Shown here: positions 1-13,180 of the stretch, piece after piece
Position numbering within the stretch: the stretch's first letter is position 1
Layout of the letters: each line of letters opens with the position of its first letter
Origin: Petrolisthes cinctipes
Taxonomy: Eukaryota; Arthropoda; Malacostraca; Decapoda; Porcellanidae
Assembly: GCA_033782935.1 (NCBI GenBank)
Contig: JAWQEG010000286.1
Location: forward strand, 1,377,501 to 1,441,500
Length of the DNA: 64,000 nucleotides
Reading direction: 5' to 3'
Position numbers and translations under genes: made by a program
The notes under the pieces: model-generated
The model's database searches: none
Told to the model about the DNA's origin: nothing
What the model saw: the letters and a program-made list of their open reading frames with translations, nothing else

Positions 1-1736
1 TCCGGGTGAGAGGGAATGCTGGCCACCCCTTCCTGTTGACACGAATAGTTCCGCAGGATCCTGTTTGGTGCTGCAGGAGAAACTGGCTAAGTGCTGGAGA
101 GGTGTAATAGTTATCAGTGTACAGGATGTGGTTGTTGTCAAGGTAATCCCCCATGAGTGCCTTGACAACACTCCCGCTGAAGCCAAGAGGGTCGTCGGCC
201 GGGACATCCACATCCGTACCTGAATAGAGTATAAAATCCAACACATAGCCAGTCTTACAGTCGCAGATGACATAGAATTTGATGCCAAATCTATGCCTCT
301 TTGACGGGATGTACTGGATGAAGGACAGTCTTCCCCTGAACAGCACCAGAGACTCGTCGATAACCACTTTCTGGAATGGTCGAAAAAATGCTCGTATTTT
401 CTCCTGGAGGATAGACATTACTGGCCTAATTTTCCACAGCCTGTCGTTCGGGTGTGGACCCATGTTGGGGGCGAAGTGCAGGTAGGACAAAATGTCGCTA
501 TATCTGTCCCTGGACATGTATTTCCCGAACGCAGGTGTGGATATCAGGGCGTGTGTGCTCCAGAAGTCCTTGAGGCGATGTTTCTTGTCATGAGGCATCA
601 TCATGGTCAAAGCTAACCACACATACAACTCAGCAATATCGACGTCAGCCCATTGCAACATCTTACTATGTTCCCTGCCTGGTCTATTGCTGAGTTGCAC
701 AGAGAGTTGTTTGAAGGTGTTTATCTCCTGCATCATGTAAGTCATCAATATTATATCAAAAAAGGCAGTGAAATAATCTAATATTGATGACCTCTGACGA
801 CAGGGAAATGCGGCCTGTATACCTGAATGACTGTCGTCAAAGGCAGGTATATCAGGCGCAAATTCATTGCAATCCGTCCACACATAGGGATCAGCGGGTC
901 TATGACGAGGTGCGCCGCGTTGCTGTCGTTGTTGGCGTTGTTGTTGTGGTGGTGGTGGTGGTGGTGGTGGTGGTGCAGCGGTACCAGGGGCAGGCGAGAG
1001 TGAGTCGTCACCCCCATGGCTGTCAGGCACGAGAGGAGAGGGAGAGTGTGGTGGTGGGGGAGGTGGCGTCAGGTCACGGGGGGGCGGGCTATCAGGGTCA
1101 ACAGTAGGGGAGAGATAAGCTGCCTTTGTCCTCTTCCCCCTTCCTTTACCCTTCCCTCTTACTCCTACTCTCCTCCCTCTTACCACCACTGGTTGCGACG
1201 CATCCTCGTCCGACGAGGAAGAGGAAGACGAAAAATCTAACCTCCTCCTCGGCCTCTTGCCCATGGGAGTGGAGACGTAGCGAGGTTTGGAGGTTGAAGC
1301 AGGAGTAGACCTCTTCCTGCCTCCCACGCCAGATGTTGTAGGAATGGGAGACAAAGAGAGTGTCTCCCAAACTACCTCCCACCCCACTGGTGGACGGAAT
1401 TGCAACAGGGGCTGTAACCTCTGACACATCATGCAAGGCTAAAGTTGAGGGAAGAGCTGTGAGGGAAGTCACCGCTACACAGGCATCTTCCTCAGTTGAT
1501 TCGTCAGCTTGCCATTCAGTATCAGAGTAGCTGTCCAGGTCGTCACTCCCATATGAAAGGTCTGCCAGATTCTCCAATTCCAGCCCTATTGCAGAATCTG
1601 ACAACCTTGCAGGTGCATGACGCAATCTAGCTGGTTGCACCCGTGGAGTGGAGGTTACAAGAGTGGGTGCGCCCGGCAGCGCGGTAGGATGCACCGAATC
1701 AAACGAGCCCGTATTTTCTTCACTACGCCCAGCCAT
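1..1736 (-). CDS. PiggyBac-type transposase, 3' part cut by window edge, one frameshift
   Basis: Read on the minus strand from the ATG at 1,736. The N-terminal third is acidic and low-complexity: a Ser/Asp-rich stretch, a KRPRRR basic patch, a run of seven Ser followed by DED, then poly-Pro and a Gln/Arg tract near 905-975. From about 890 down to 1 the frame is open and matches DDE_Tnp_1_7: a LDYFTAFFDIIL segment leads into the catalytic core, with VIDESLVLFRGR (first catalytic Asp at 356-358) and LYTDNYYTSPAL (second Asp at 113-115), then SCGTIRVNRKG. The third Asp and the Cys-rich C-terminus lie beyond base 1. The N-terminal frame and the catalytic frame do not join: they exchange near 1,350-1,365 in a CT-rich stretch, which looks like a small indel in a microsatellite. 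An intron is a less likely alternative. PiggyBac enzymes cut and paste at TTAA; no TTAA-bounded end is visible here. The family call is firm, activity is doubtful. Confidence 0.85.
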
Positions 1737-1918
1737 TGTCACGGTCAAGCACACACTGATTGAATGTGGGGATGAAAAGGTCTGGTGGTGAAGTATAGCC
1801 AGATAAAAAAAAATCCCGACAAATTTGGCGTTTTTCCCCATAAATTACCAAAAGCGGGATTTCCCGCTGCCCGGACTCTGTCGACAGAGCGGGATTTCCC
1901 GCTGCCCGGACTCTGGGG
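1737..1918. other. 5' flank of the PiggyBac gene
   Basis: Short AT-rich stretch, including a run of nine A, followed by the duplicated 27-mer. It would hold the PiggyBac promoter and left end if the element is complete. No TATA box or terminal repeat could be fixed with confidence. Confidence 0.4.
1854..1915. repeat. 27-bp direct duplication next to the satellite edge
   Basis: Two identical 27-bp copies (1,854-1,880 and 1,889-1,915), each beginning gcgggatttcccgctgcccg, are separated by 8 bp (tcgacaga). The first 16 bases of each copy are themselves palindromic (gcgggatttcccgc). The pair lies between the PiggyBac start and the first satellite monomer. It could be subterminal repeats of the PiggyBac element, since such elements often carry internal repeats near their ends, but no TTAA is adjacent, so this is inference. 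Confidence 0.6.
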
Positions 1919-4900
1919 GCTAGCACTGAGTCGGCATGAACAGATCGCTTCTGGGACCCAAAAATATCGAATATTCGGGTGTTTTGAGCATGAATTTGGG
2001 ATATAAACGGGTACAGAAGATGCATACACATATTGACTTTGGGCACCTAAAATATCGATTTTTAGCATGTTTTGAGCCTATATTTTGAAAACATTCTAGC
2101 ACTGACTTGGCATGTACAGATCGTTTATGGGACACAAAAATATCGAGTTTTCGGGTGTTTTGAGCTTGAATTTGAGATATAAAAGGGTACAGAAGATGCA
2201 TGCACATATCGACTTTGGGCACCCAAAATATCGATTTTTAGCATGTTTTGGGCCTATATTTTGAAAATATTCTGGCACTGAGTAGGCATATACAGACCGC
2301 TTCTGGGACCCCAAAAAATCGAATTTTCCGGTGTTTTGAGTCTGAATTTGGGATATAAACGGGTAAAGAAGACGCATACACATATTGACTTTGGGCATCT
2401 AAAATATCGATTTTCAGCATGTTTTGGGCCTGTATTTATTAAATACTCTAACACGCAATAGGCATGTACAAATTGCTTCTGGGACCCAAAAATATTGAAT
2501 TTTCGGGTGTTTTGAGCCTGAATTTGAGATATACACGGGTACAGAATGTGCATGCTCATATTGACTTTGGACAACTAAAATATCGATTTTTAGCATGTTT
2601 TGGGCCGATTTTTTTTTAAATATTCTGGCACTGAGTAGGCATATACAGACCGCTTCTGGGACCCAAAAATATCGAATTTTCGGGTGTTTTGAGCATGAAT
2701 TTGAGATAAAAACGGGTACAGAATGTGCATGCGCATATTGACTTTGGACAACTAAAATATCGATTTTTAGCATGTTTTGGGCCTATTTTTTTTTAAATAT
2801 TTTAGCACTGAGAAGGCATGTACAGATCGCTTCTGGGACCCAAAAATATCGAACTTTCGGGTTTTTTTAGCCTGAATTTGGGATATAAACGGAAACAGAA
2901 GATGCATAAACATTTTGACTTTGGGCACCTAAAATATCGATTTCAGCATGCTTTGGCTCTGTATTTTGAAAATACTCTAACACGGAGTAGGCATGTACAG
3001 ATCTCTTCTGGGACCCAAAAATATCGAATTTTCGGGTGTTTTGAGTATGAATTTGAGATATAAACGGGTACAAAAGATGCATGCACATATCGACTTTGGA
3101 CACCTAAAATATCGATTTTTACATGTTTTGGGCCTATTTTGTTTTAAATATTCTAGCATTGAGTCGGCATGTACAGATCGCTTCTGGGACCCAAAAATAT
3201 CGAATTTTCGGGTGTTTTGAGCCTGAATTTGGGACGTAAACGGGTACAGAACATGAATACACATATTGACTTTGTTCACCTAAAATATCGATTTTGAGCA
3301 TGTTTTGGGCCTATATTTTGAAAATATTCTGGCACTGAGTAGGCATGTACAGATCGCTTCTGGGACCCAAAAATATCGAATTTTCGGGTGTTTTGAGCAT
3401 GAATTTGGGATATAAACGGGTACAGAAGATGCATACACATATTGACTTTGGGCACCTAAAATATCGATTTTCAGCATGTTTTAATCCTATATTTTGAAAA
3501 CATTCTAGCACTGAGTAGGCATGTACAGATCGTTTATGGGACACTAAAATATCGAGTTTTCGGGTGTTTTGAGCCTGAATTTGAGATATAAACGGGTACA
3601 GAAGATGCATGCACATATCGACTTTGGGCACCCAAAACATCGATTTTTAGCATGTTTTGGGCCTATATTTTGAAAATATTCTGGCACTGAGTAGGCATAT
3701 ACAGATCGCTTCTGGGACCTAAAAATATTGAATTTTCGGGTGTTTTGAGCCTGAATTTGAGATATAAACGGGTACAGAAGATGCATACACATATTGACTT
3801 TGTTCACCTAAAATATCGATTTTGAGCATGTTTTGGGTCTGTATCTTGAAAACATTGTAGCAAGGAGTAGGCATGTACAGATCGCTTCTGGGACCCAAAA
3901 ATATCGAATTTTCGGGTGTTTTGGGCCTGAATTTGGGAAATATACTGGTACAGAAGATGCATACACATATTGTCTTTGGGCACCTAAAATATCAATTTTC
4001 ATCATGGTTTGGCCTATATTTTGAAAATATTCTGGCACTGAGTAGGAATGTACAGATCGCTTCTGGGACCCAAAAATATTGAATTTTCGGGTGTTTTGAG
4101 CCTGAATTTGGGATATAAACGGGTACAGAACATGCATACACATATTGACTTTGTTCACCTAAAATATCGATTTTGAGCATGTTTTGGGTCTGTATCTTGA
4201 AAACATTCTAGCAAGGAGTAGGCATGTACAGATCGCTTCTGGGACCAAAAAATATCGAATTTTCGGGTGTTTTGAGCCTGAATTTGAGATAAAAACGGGT
4301 ACAGAATGTGCATGCGCATATTGACTTTGGACAACTAAAATATCGATTTTTAGCATATTTTGGGCCGATTTTGTTTTAAATATTTTAGCACTGAGAAGGC
4401 ATGTACAGATCGCTTCTGGGACCCAAAAATATCGAACTTTCGGGTTTTTTTAGCCTGAATTTGGGATATAAACGGGTACAGAAGATGCATACACATATCG
4501 ACTTTGGGCACCTAAAATATCGATTTTTAGCATGTTTTGGGCCTAACTTTCTTAAAATATTCTGGCACTGAGCAGGCATGTACAGATCGCTTCTGGGACC
4601 CAAAAATATTGAATTTTCGGGTGTTTTGAGCATGAATTTGGGATATAAACGGGTACAGAAGATACATACACATATTGACTTAGGGCACCTAAATATCGAT
4701 TTTCAGCATGTTTTGGGCCTGTATTTTTAAAATACTCTAACACGCAGTAGGCATGTACAGATCGCTTCTGGGACCCAAAAATATCGAACTTTCGGGTTTT
4801 TTGAGCCTGAATTTGGGATATAAACGGAAACAGAAGATGCATAAACATTTTGACTTTGAGCACCTAAAATATCGATTTCAGCATGTTTTGGCCCTGTATT

Positions 4901-7900
4901 TTGAAAATACTCTAACACGCAGTAGGCATGTACAGATCTCTTCTGGGACCCTAAAATATCGAATTTTCGGGTGTTTTGAGCCTGAATTTGAGATATAAAC
5001 GGGTACAAAAGATGCATGCACATATCGACTTTGGGCACCTAAAATATCGATTTTTACATGTTTTGGGCTTTTTTTTTTTTAAAATATTCTAGCACTGAGT
5101 CGGCATGTACAGATCACTTCTGGGACCCAAAAATATCGAATTTTCGGGTGTTTTGAGCATGAATTTGGGATACAAACGGGTACAGAAGATGCATACACAT
5201 ATTGACTTTGGGCACCTAAAATATCGATTTTCAGCATGTTTTGATCCTATATTTTGAAAACATTCTAGCACTGAGTAGGCATGTACAGATCGTTTATGGG
5301 ACACTAAAATATCGAGTTTTCGGGTGTTTTGAGCCTGAATTTGAGATATAAACGGGTACAGAAGATGCATTCACATATCGACTTTGGGCACCCAAAACAT
5401 CGATTTTTAGCATGTTTTGGGCCAATATTTTGAAAATATTCTGGCACTGAGTAAGCATATACAGATCGCTTCTGGGACCTAAAAATATTGAATTTTTGTG
5501 TGTTTTGAGCCTGAATTTGGGATATAAACGGGTACAGAAGATGCATACACATATTGACTTTGTTCACCTAAAATATCGATTTTGAGCATGTTTTGGGTCT
5601 GTATCTTGAAAACATTGTGGCAAGGAGTAGGCATGTACAGATCGCTTCTGGGACCCAAAAATATCGAATTTTCGGGGGTTTTGGGCCTGAATTTGGGAAA
5701 TATACTGGTACAGAAGAGGCATACACATATTGTCTTTGGGCACCTAAAAAATCAATTTTCATCATGGTTTGGCCTGTATTTTGAAAATACTCTAACACGG
5801 AGTAGGAATGTACAGATCGCTTCTGGGACCCAAAAATATCGAATTTTCCGGTGTTTTGAGCCTGAATTTGGGAAATATACGGGTACAGAATATGCATACA
5901 CATATTGTCTTTGGGCACCTAAAATATCGATTTTCATCATGGTTTGGCCTGTATTTTGAAAATACTCTAACACGGAGTAGAAATGTACAGATCGCTTCTG
6001 GGACCCAAAAATATCGAATTTTCCGGTGTTTTGAGCCAGAATTTGAGATATAAACGGGTACAGAAGATGCATGCACATATCGACTGTGGGCACCTAAAAT
6101 ATCGATTTTTAGCATGTTTTGGGGCCATATTTTGAAAACATTCTAGCACTGAGTAGGCATGTACAGATCGCTTCTGGGACCCAAAAATATTGAATTTTTG
6201 GGTGTTTTGAGCCTAAATTTGGGATATAAACGGGTACAGAACATGCATACACATATTGACTTTGTTCACCTAAAATATCGATTTTGAGCATGTTTTGGGT
6301 CTGTATCTTGAAAACATTCTAGCAAGGAGTAGGCATGTACAGATCGTTTCTGGGACCCAAAAATATTGAATTTTCGGGTGTTTTGAGCCTGAATTTGGGA
6401 AATATACGGGTACAGAAGATGCATACACATATTGTCTTTGGGCACCTAAAATATCGATTTTCATCATGGTTTGGCCTGTATTTTGAAAATACTCTAACAC
6501 GGAGTAGGAATGTACAGATCGCTTCTGGGACCCAAAAATATCGAATTTTCCGGTGTTTTGAGCCTGAATTTGAGATATAAACGGGTACAGAAGATGCTTG
6601 CACATATTGACTTTGGGCACCTAAAATATCGATTTTCAGCATGTTTTGGGCCTGTATTTTGATAATACTCTAACACGGAGTAGGCATGTACAGATCGCTT
6701 CTTTGACCCAAAAATATCGAATTTTCGGGTGTTTTGAGTCTGAATTTGAGATAAAAACGAGTACAAGAGATGCATGCACATATCGACTGTGGGCACCTAA
6801 AATATCGATTTTTAGCATGTTTTGGGCCTATATTTTGAAAACATTCTAGCACTGAGTAGGCATGTACAGATCGCTTCTGGGACTCAAAAATATTGAATTT
6901 TCGGGTGTTTTGAGCCTGAATTTGGGATATAAACGGGTACAGAACATGCATACACATATTGACTTTGTTCACCTAAAATATCGATTTTGAGCATGTTTTT
7001 GGTCTGTATCTTGAAAACATTCTAGCAAGGAGTAGGCATGTACAGATCGCTTCTGGGACCCAAAAATATCGAATTTTCGGGTGTTTTGAGCCTGAATTTG
7101 GGAAATATACGGGTACAGAAGATGCATACACATATTGTCTTTGGGCACCTAAAATATCGATTTTCATCATGGTTTGGCCTGTATTTTGAAAATACTCTAA
7201 CACGGAGTAGGAATGTACAGATCGCTTCTGGGACCCAAAAATATCGAATTTTCGGGTGTTTTGAGCCTGAATTTGAGATATAAACGGGTACAGAAGATGC
7301 ATGCACATATTCCCTTAGGGCACCTAAAATATCGATTTTCAGCATGTTTTGGGCCTGTATTTTGAAAATACTCTAACAAGCAGTAGGCATGTACAAATCG
7401 CTTCTGGGACCCAAAAATATCGAATTTTCGGGTGTTTTGAGCCTGAATTTGAGATATAAACGGGTACAGAATGTGCATGCTCATATTGACTTTGGACAAC
7501 TAAAATATCGATTTTTAGCATGTTTTGGGCCGATTTTTTTTAAAATATTCTGGCACTGAGTAGGCATATACAGACCGCTTCTGGGGCCCAAAAAAATCGA
7601 ATTTTCGGGTGTTTTGAGTCTGAATTTGGGATATAAACGGGTAAAGAAGATACATACACATATTGACTTTGGGCATCTAAAATATCGATTTTCAGCATGT
7701 TTTGGGCCTGTATTTTGAAAATACTCTATCACGCAGTAGGCATGTACAAATCGCTTCTGGGACCCAAAAATATCGAACTTTCGGTTTTTTTTAGCCTGAA
7801 TTTGGGATATAAAGGGAAACAGAAGATGCATAAATATTTTGACTTTGGGCACTTTAAATATCGATTTCAGCATGTTTTGGCCCTGTATTTTGAAAATACT

Positions 7901-10016
7901 CTAACTCGGAGTAGGCATGTACAGATCGCTTCTGGGACCCAAAAATATCGAATTTTCGGGTGTTTTGAGCCTGAATTTGGGAAATATACGGGTACAGAAT
8001 ATGCATACCCATATTGTCTTTGGGCACCTAAAATATCGATTTTCATCATGGTTTGGCCTGTATTTTGAAAATACTCTAACACGGAGTAGAAATGTACAGA
8101 TCGCTTCTGGGACCCAAAAATATCGAATTTTCCGGTGTTTTGAGCAAGAATTTGAGATATAAACGGGTACAGAAGATGCATGCACATATTGACTTTGGGC
8201 ACCTAAAATATCGATTTTCAGCATGTTTTGGGCCTGTATTTTGAAAATACTCTAACACGGAGTAGGCATGTACAGATCGCTTCTGGGACCCAAAAATATC
8301 GAATTTTTGGGTGTTTTGAGTCTGAATTTGAGATATAAACGGGTACAGAAGATGCATGCACATATCGACTGTGGGCACCTAAAATATCGATTTTTAGCAT
8401 GTTTTGGGGCCATATTTTGAAAACATTCTAGCACTGAGTAGGCATGTACAGATCGCTTCTGGGACCCAAAAATATTGAATTTTTGGGTGTTTTGAGCCTG
8501 AATTTGGGATATAAACGGGTACAGAAGATGCATACACATATTGACTTTGTTCACCTAAAATATCGATTTTGAGCATGTTTTGGGTCTGTATCTTGAAAAC
8601 ATTCTAGCAAGGAGTAGCCATGTACAGATCGCTTCTGGGACCCAAAAATATCGAATTTTCCGGTGTTTTGAGCCTGAACTTGGGAAATATACGGGTACAG
8701 AAGATGCATACACATATTGTCTTTGGGCACCTAAAATATCGATTTTCATCATGGTTTGGCCTGTATTTTGAAAATACTCTAACACGGAGTAGGAATGTAC
8801 AGATCGCTTCTGGGACCCAAAAATATCGAATTTTCGGGTGTTTTGAGCCTGAATTTGAGATATAAACGGGTACAGATAATGCATGCACATATTGCCTTTG
8901 GGCACCTAAAATATCGATTTTCAGCATGTTTTGGGCCTGTATTTTGAAAATACTCTAACAAGCAGTAGGCATGTACAAATCGCTTCTGGGACCCAAAAAT
9001 ATCGAATTTTCGGGTGTTTTGAGCCTGAATTTGAGATATAAACGGGTACAGAATGTGCATGCTCATATTGACTTTGGACAACTAAAATATCGATTTTTAG
9101 CATGTTTTGGGCCGATTTTGTTTTAAATATTCTAGCACTGAGTCGGCATGTACAGATCGCTTCTCGGACCCAAAATATCGAATTTTCCGGTGTTTTGAGC
9201 CAGAATTTGAGATATAAACGGGTACAGAAGATGCATGCACATATCGACTGTGGGCACCTAAAATATCGATTTTTAGCATGTTTTGGGCCTGTATTTTGAA
9301 AATACTCTAACACGGAGTAGGCATGTACAGATCGCTTCTTTGACCCAAAAATATCGAATTTTCGGGTGTTTTGAGTCTGAATTTGAGATAAAAACGAGTA
9401 CAAGAGATGCATGCACATATCGACTGTGGGCACCTAAAATATCGATTTTCAGCATGTTTTGGGCCTGTATTTTGAAAATACTCTAACATGGAGTAGGCAT
9501 GTACAGATCGCTTCTGGGACCCAAAAATATCGAATTTTCGGGTGTTTTGAGTCTGAATTTGAGATATAAACGGGTACAGAAGATGCATGCACATATTGAC
9601 TTTGGGCACCTAAAATATCGATTTTCAGCATGTTTTGGGCCTGTATTTTGAAAATACTCTAACACGGAGTAGGCATGTACAGATCGCTTCTGGGACCCAA
9701 AAATATCGAATTTTTGGGTGTTTTGAGTCTGAATTTGAGATATAAACGGGTACAGAAGATGCATGCACATATCGACGGTGGGCACCTAAAATATCGATTT
9801 TTAGCATGTTTTGGGGCCATATTTTGAAAACATTCTAGCACTGAGTAGGCATGTACAGATCGCTTCTGGGACCCAAAAATATTGAATTTTTCGTGTTTTG
9901 AGCCTGAATTTGGGATATAAACGGGTACAGAACATGCATACACATATTGACTTTGTTTACCTAAAATATCGATTTTGAGCATGTTTTGGGTCTGTATCTT
10001 GAAAACATTCTAGCAA

Positions 10017-13000
10017 GTAGTAGGCATGTACAGATCGCTTCTGGGACCCAAAAATATCGAATTTTCGGGTGTTTTGAGCCTGAATTTGGTAAATATACGG
10101 GTACAGAAGATGCATACACATATTGTCTTTGGGCACCTAAAATATCGATTTTCATCATGGTTTGGCCTGTATTTTGAAAATACTCTAACACGGAGTAGGA
10201 ATGTACAGATCGCTTCTGGGACCCAAAAATATCGAATTTTCCGGTGTTTTGAGCCTGAATTTGAGATATAAACGGGTACAGAAGATGCTTGCACATATTG
10301 ACTTTGGGCACCTAAAATATCGATTTTCAGCATGTTTTGGGCCTATATTTTGAAAACATTCTAGCACTGAGTAGGCATGTACAGATCGCTTCTCGGACCC
10401 AAAAATATTGAATTTTCGGGTGTTTTGAGCATGAATTTGGGATATAAACGGGTACAGAACATGCATACACATATTGACTTTGTTCACATAAATATCGATT
10501 TTGAGCATGTTTTGGGTCTGTATCTTGAAAACATTCTAGCAAGGAGTAGGCATGTACAGATCGCTTCTGGGACCCAAAAATATCGAATTTTCGGGTGTTT
10601 TGAGCCTGAATTTGGGAAATATACGGGTACAGAGGATGCATACACATATTGTCTTTGGGCACCTAAAATATCGAATTTTATCATGGTTTGGCCTGTATTT
10701 TGAAAATACTCTAACACGGAGTAGGAATGTACAGATCGCTTCTGGGACCCAAAAATATCGAATTTTCGGGTGTTTTGAGCCTGAATTTGAGATATAAACG
10801 GGTACAGAAGATGCATGCACATATTGCCTTTGGGCACCTAAAATATCGATTTTCAGCATGTTTTGGGCCTGTATTTTGAAAATACTCTAACAAGCAGTAG
10901 GCATGTACAAATCGCTTCTGGGACCCAAAAATATCGAATTTTCGGGTGTTTTGAGCTTGAATTTGAGATATAAACGGGTACAGAATGTGAATGCGCATAT
11001 TGACTTTGGACAACTAAAATATCGATTTTTAGAATGTTTTGGGCCTTTTTTTTTTTTAATATTTCAGCACTGAGAAGGCATGTACAGATCGCTTCTGGGA
11101 CCCAAAAATATCGAACTTTTGGGTTTTTTTAGCCTGAATTTTGGATATAAAGGGAAACAGAAGATGCATAAACATTATGACTTTGGGCACCTAAAATATC
11201 GATTTCAGCATGTTTTGGCCCTGTATTTTGAAAATACTCTAACACGGAGTAGGCATGTACAGATCGCTTCTGGGACCCAAAAATATCGAGTTTTCGGGTG
11301 TTTTGAGCATGAATTTGAGATATAAACGGGTACAGAAGATGCATGCACATATCGACTTTGGACCCCTAAAATATCGATTTTCAGTATGTTTTGAGCCAAT
11401 ATTTTAAAAACATTCTAGCACTGAGTAGGCATGTACAGATCGCTTCTGGGACCCAAAAATATTGAATTTTCGGGTCTTTTGAGCCTGAATTTGGGATATA
11501 AGCGGTAACAGAAGATGCATACACGTATTGACTTTGGGCACCTAAAATATCGATTTTCAGCATGTTTTGGGCCTGTATTTTGAAAATACTCTAACACGCA
11601 GTAGGCATGTACAGATCGCTTCTGGGACCCAAAAATATCGAATTTTCGGGTGTTTTGAGCCTGAATTTGGTAAATATACGGGTACAGAAGATGCATACAC
11701 ATATTGTCTTTGGGCACCTAAAATATCGATTTTCATCATGGTTTGGCCTGTATTTTGAAAATACTCTAACACGGAGTAGGAATGTACAGATCGCTTCTGG
11801 GACCCAAAAATATCGAATTTTCCGGTGTTTTGAGCCTGAATTTGAGATATAAACGGGTACAGAAGATGCTTGCACATATTGACTTTGGGCACCTAAAATA
11901 TCGATTTTCAGCATGTTTTGGGCCTATATTTTGAAAACATTCTAGCACTGAGTAGGCATGTACAGATCGCTTCTCGGACCCAAAAATATTGAATTTTCGG
12001 GTGTTTTGAGCATGAATTTGGGATATAAACGGGTACAGAACATGCATACACATATTGACTTTGTTCACATAAATATCGATTTTGAGCATGTTTTGGGTCT
12101 GTATCTTGAAAACATTCTAGCAAGGAGTAGGCATGTACAGATCGCTTCTGGGACCCAAAAATATCGAATTTTCGGGTGTTTTGAGCCTGAATTTGGGAAA
12201 TATACGGGTACAGAGGATGCATACACATATTGTCTTTGGGCACCTAAAATATCGAATTTTATCATGGTTTGGCCTGTATTTTGAAAATACTCTAACACGG
12301 AGTAGGAATGTACAGATCGCTTCTGGGACCCAAAAATATCGAATTTTCGGGTGTTTTGAGCCTGAATTTGAGATATAAACGGGTACAGAAGATGCATGCA
12401 CATATTGCCTTTGGGCACCTAAAATATCGATTTTCAGCATGTTTTGGGCCTGTATTTTGAAAATACTCTAACAAGCAGTAGGCATGTACAAATCGCTTCT
12501 GGGACCCAAAAATATCGAATTTTCGGGTGTTTTGAGCTTGAATTTGAGATATAAACGGGTACAGAATGTGAATGCGCATATTGACTTTGGACAACTAAAA
12601 TATCGATTTTTAGAATGTTTTGGGCCTTTTTTTTTTTTAATATTTCAGCACTGAGAAGGCATGTACAGATCGCTTCTGGGACCCAAAAATATCGAACTTT
12701 TGGGTTTTTTTAGCCTGAATTTTGGATATAAAGGGAAACAGAAGATGCATAAACATTATGACTTTGGGCACCTAAAATATCGATTTCAGCATGTTTTGGC
12801 CCTGTATTTTGAAAATACTCTAACACGGAGTAGGCATGTACAGATCGCTTCTGGGACCCAAAAATATCGAGTTTTCGGGTGTTTTGAGCATGAATTTGAG
12901 ATATAAACGGGTACAGAAGATGCATGCACATATCGACTTTGGACCCCTAAAATATCGATTTTCAGTATGTTTTGAGCCAATATTTTAAAAACATTCTAGC

Positions 13001-13180
13001 ACTGAGTAGGCATGTACAGATCGCTTCTGGGACCCAAAAATATTGAATTTTCGGGTCTTTTGAGCCTGAATTTGGGATATAAGCGGTAACAGAAGATGCA
13101 TACACGTATTGACTTTGGGCACCTAAAATATCGATTTTCAGCATGTTTTGGGCCTGTATTTTGAAAATACTCTAACACGC
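10017..13180. repeat. Tandem duplication of a 9-monomer block (1,581 bp)
   Basis: About 10,017-11,597 and 11,598-13,180 are near-identical copies offset by 1,581 bp, nine monomers minus 3 bp. Private variants occur in both at the same offset: 'ttggtaaatatacgg' (10,088 and 11,669), 'gttcacataaatatcg' (10,482 and 12,063), 'atcgaattttatcatgg' and the T-run 'ggcctttttttttttt'. The copies diverge just after 13,180, where 'agagctcttctgg' replaces 'agatcgcttctgg'. This is a recent unequal-exchange or replication event inside an otherwise diverged part of the array. Confidence 0.85.

Noticed and set aside
778..1107. Overlapping ORFs with poly-His or poly-Val on either strand
   Set aside because: Shadow frames of the poly-Pro/poly-Gln part of the PiggyBac gene.
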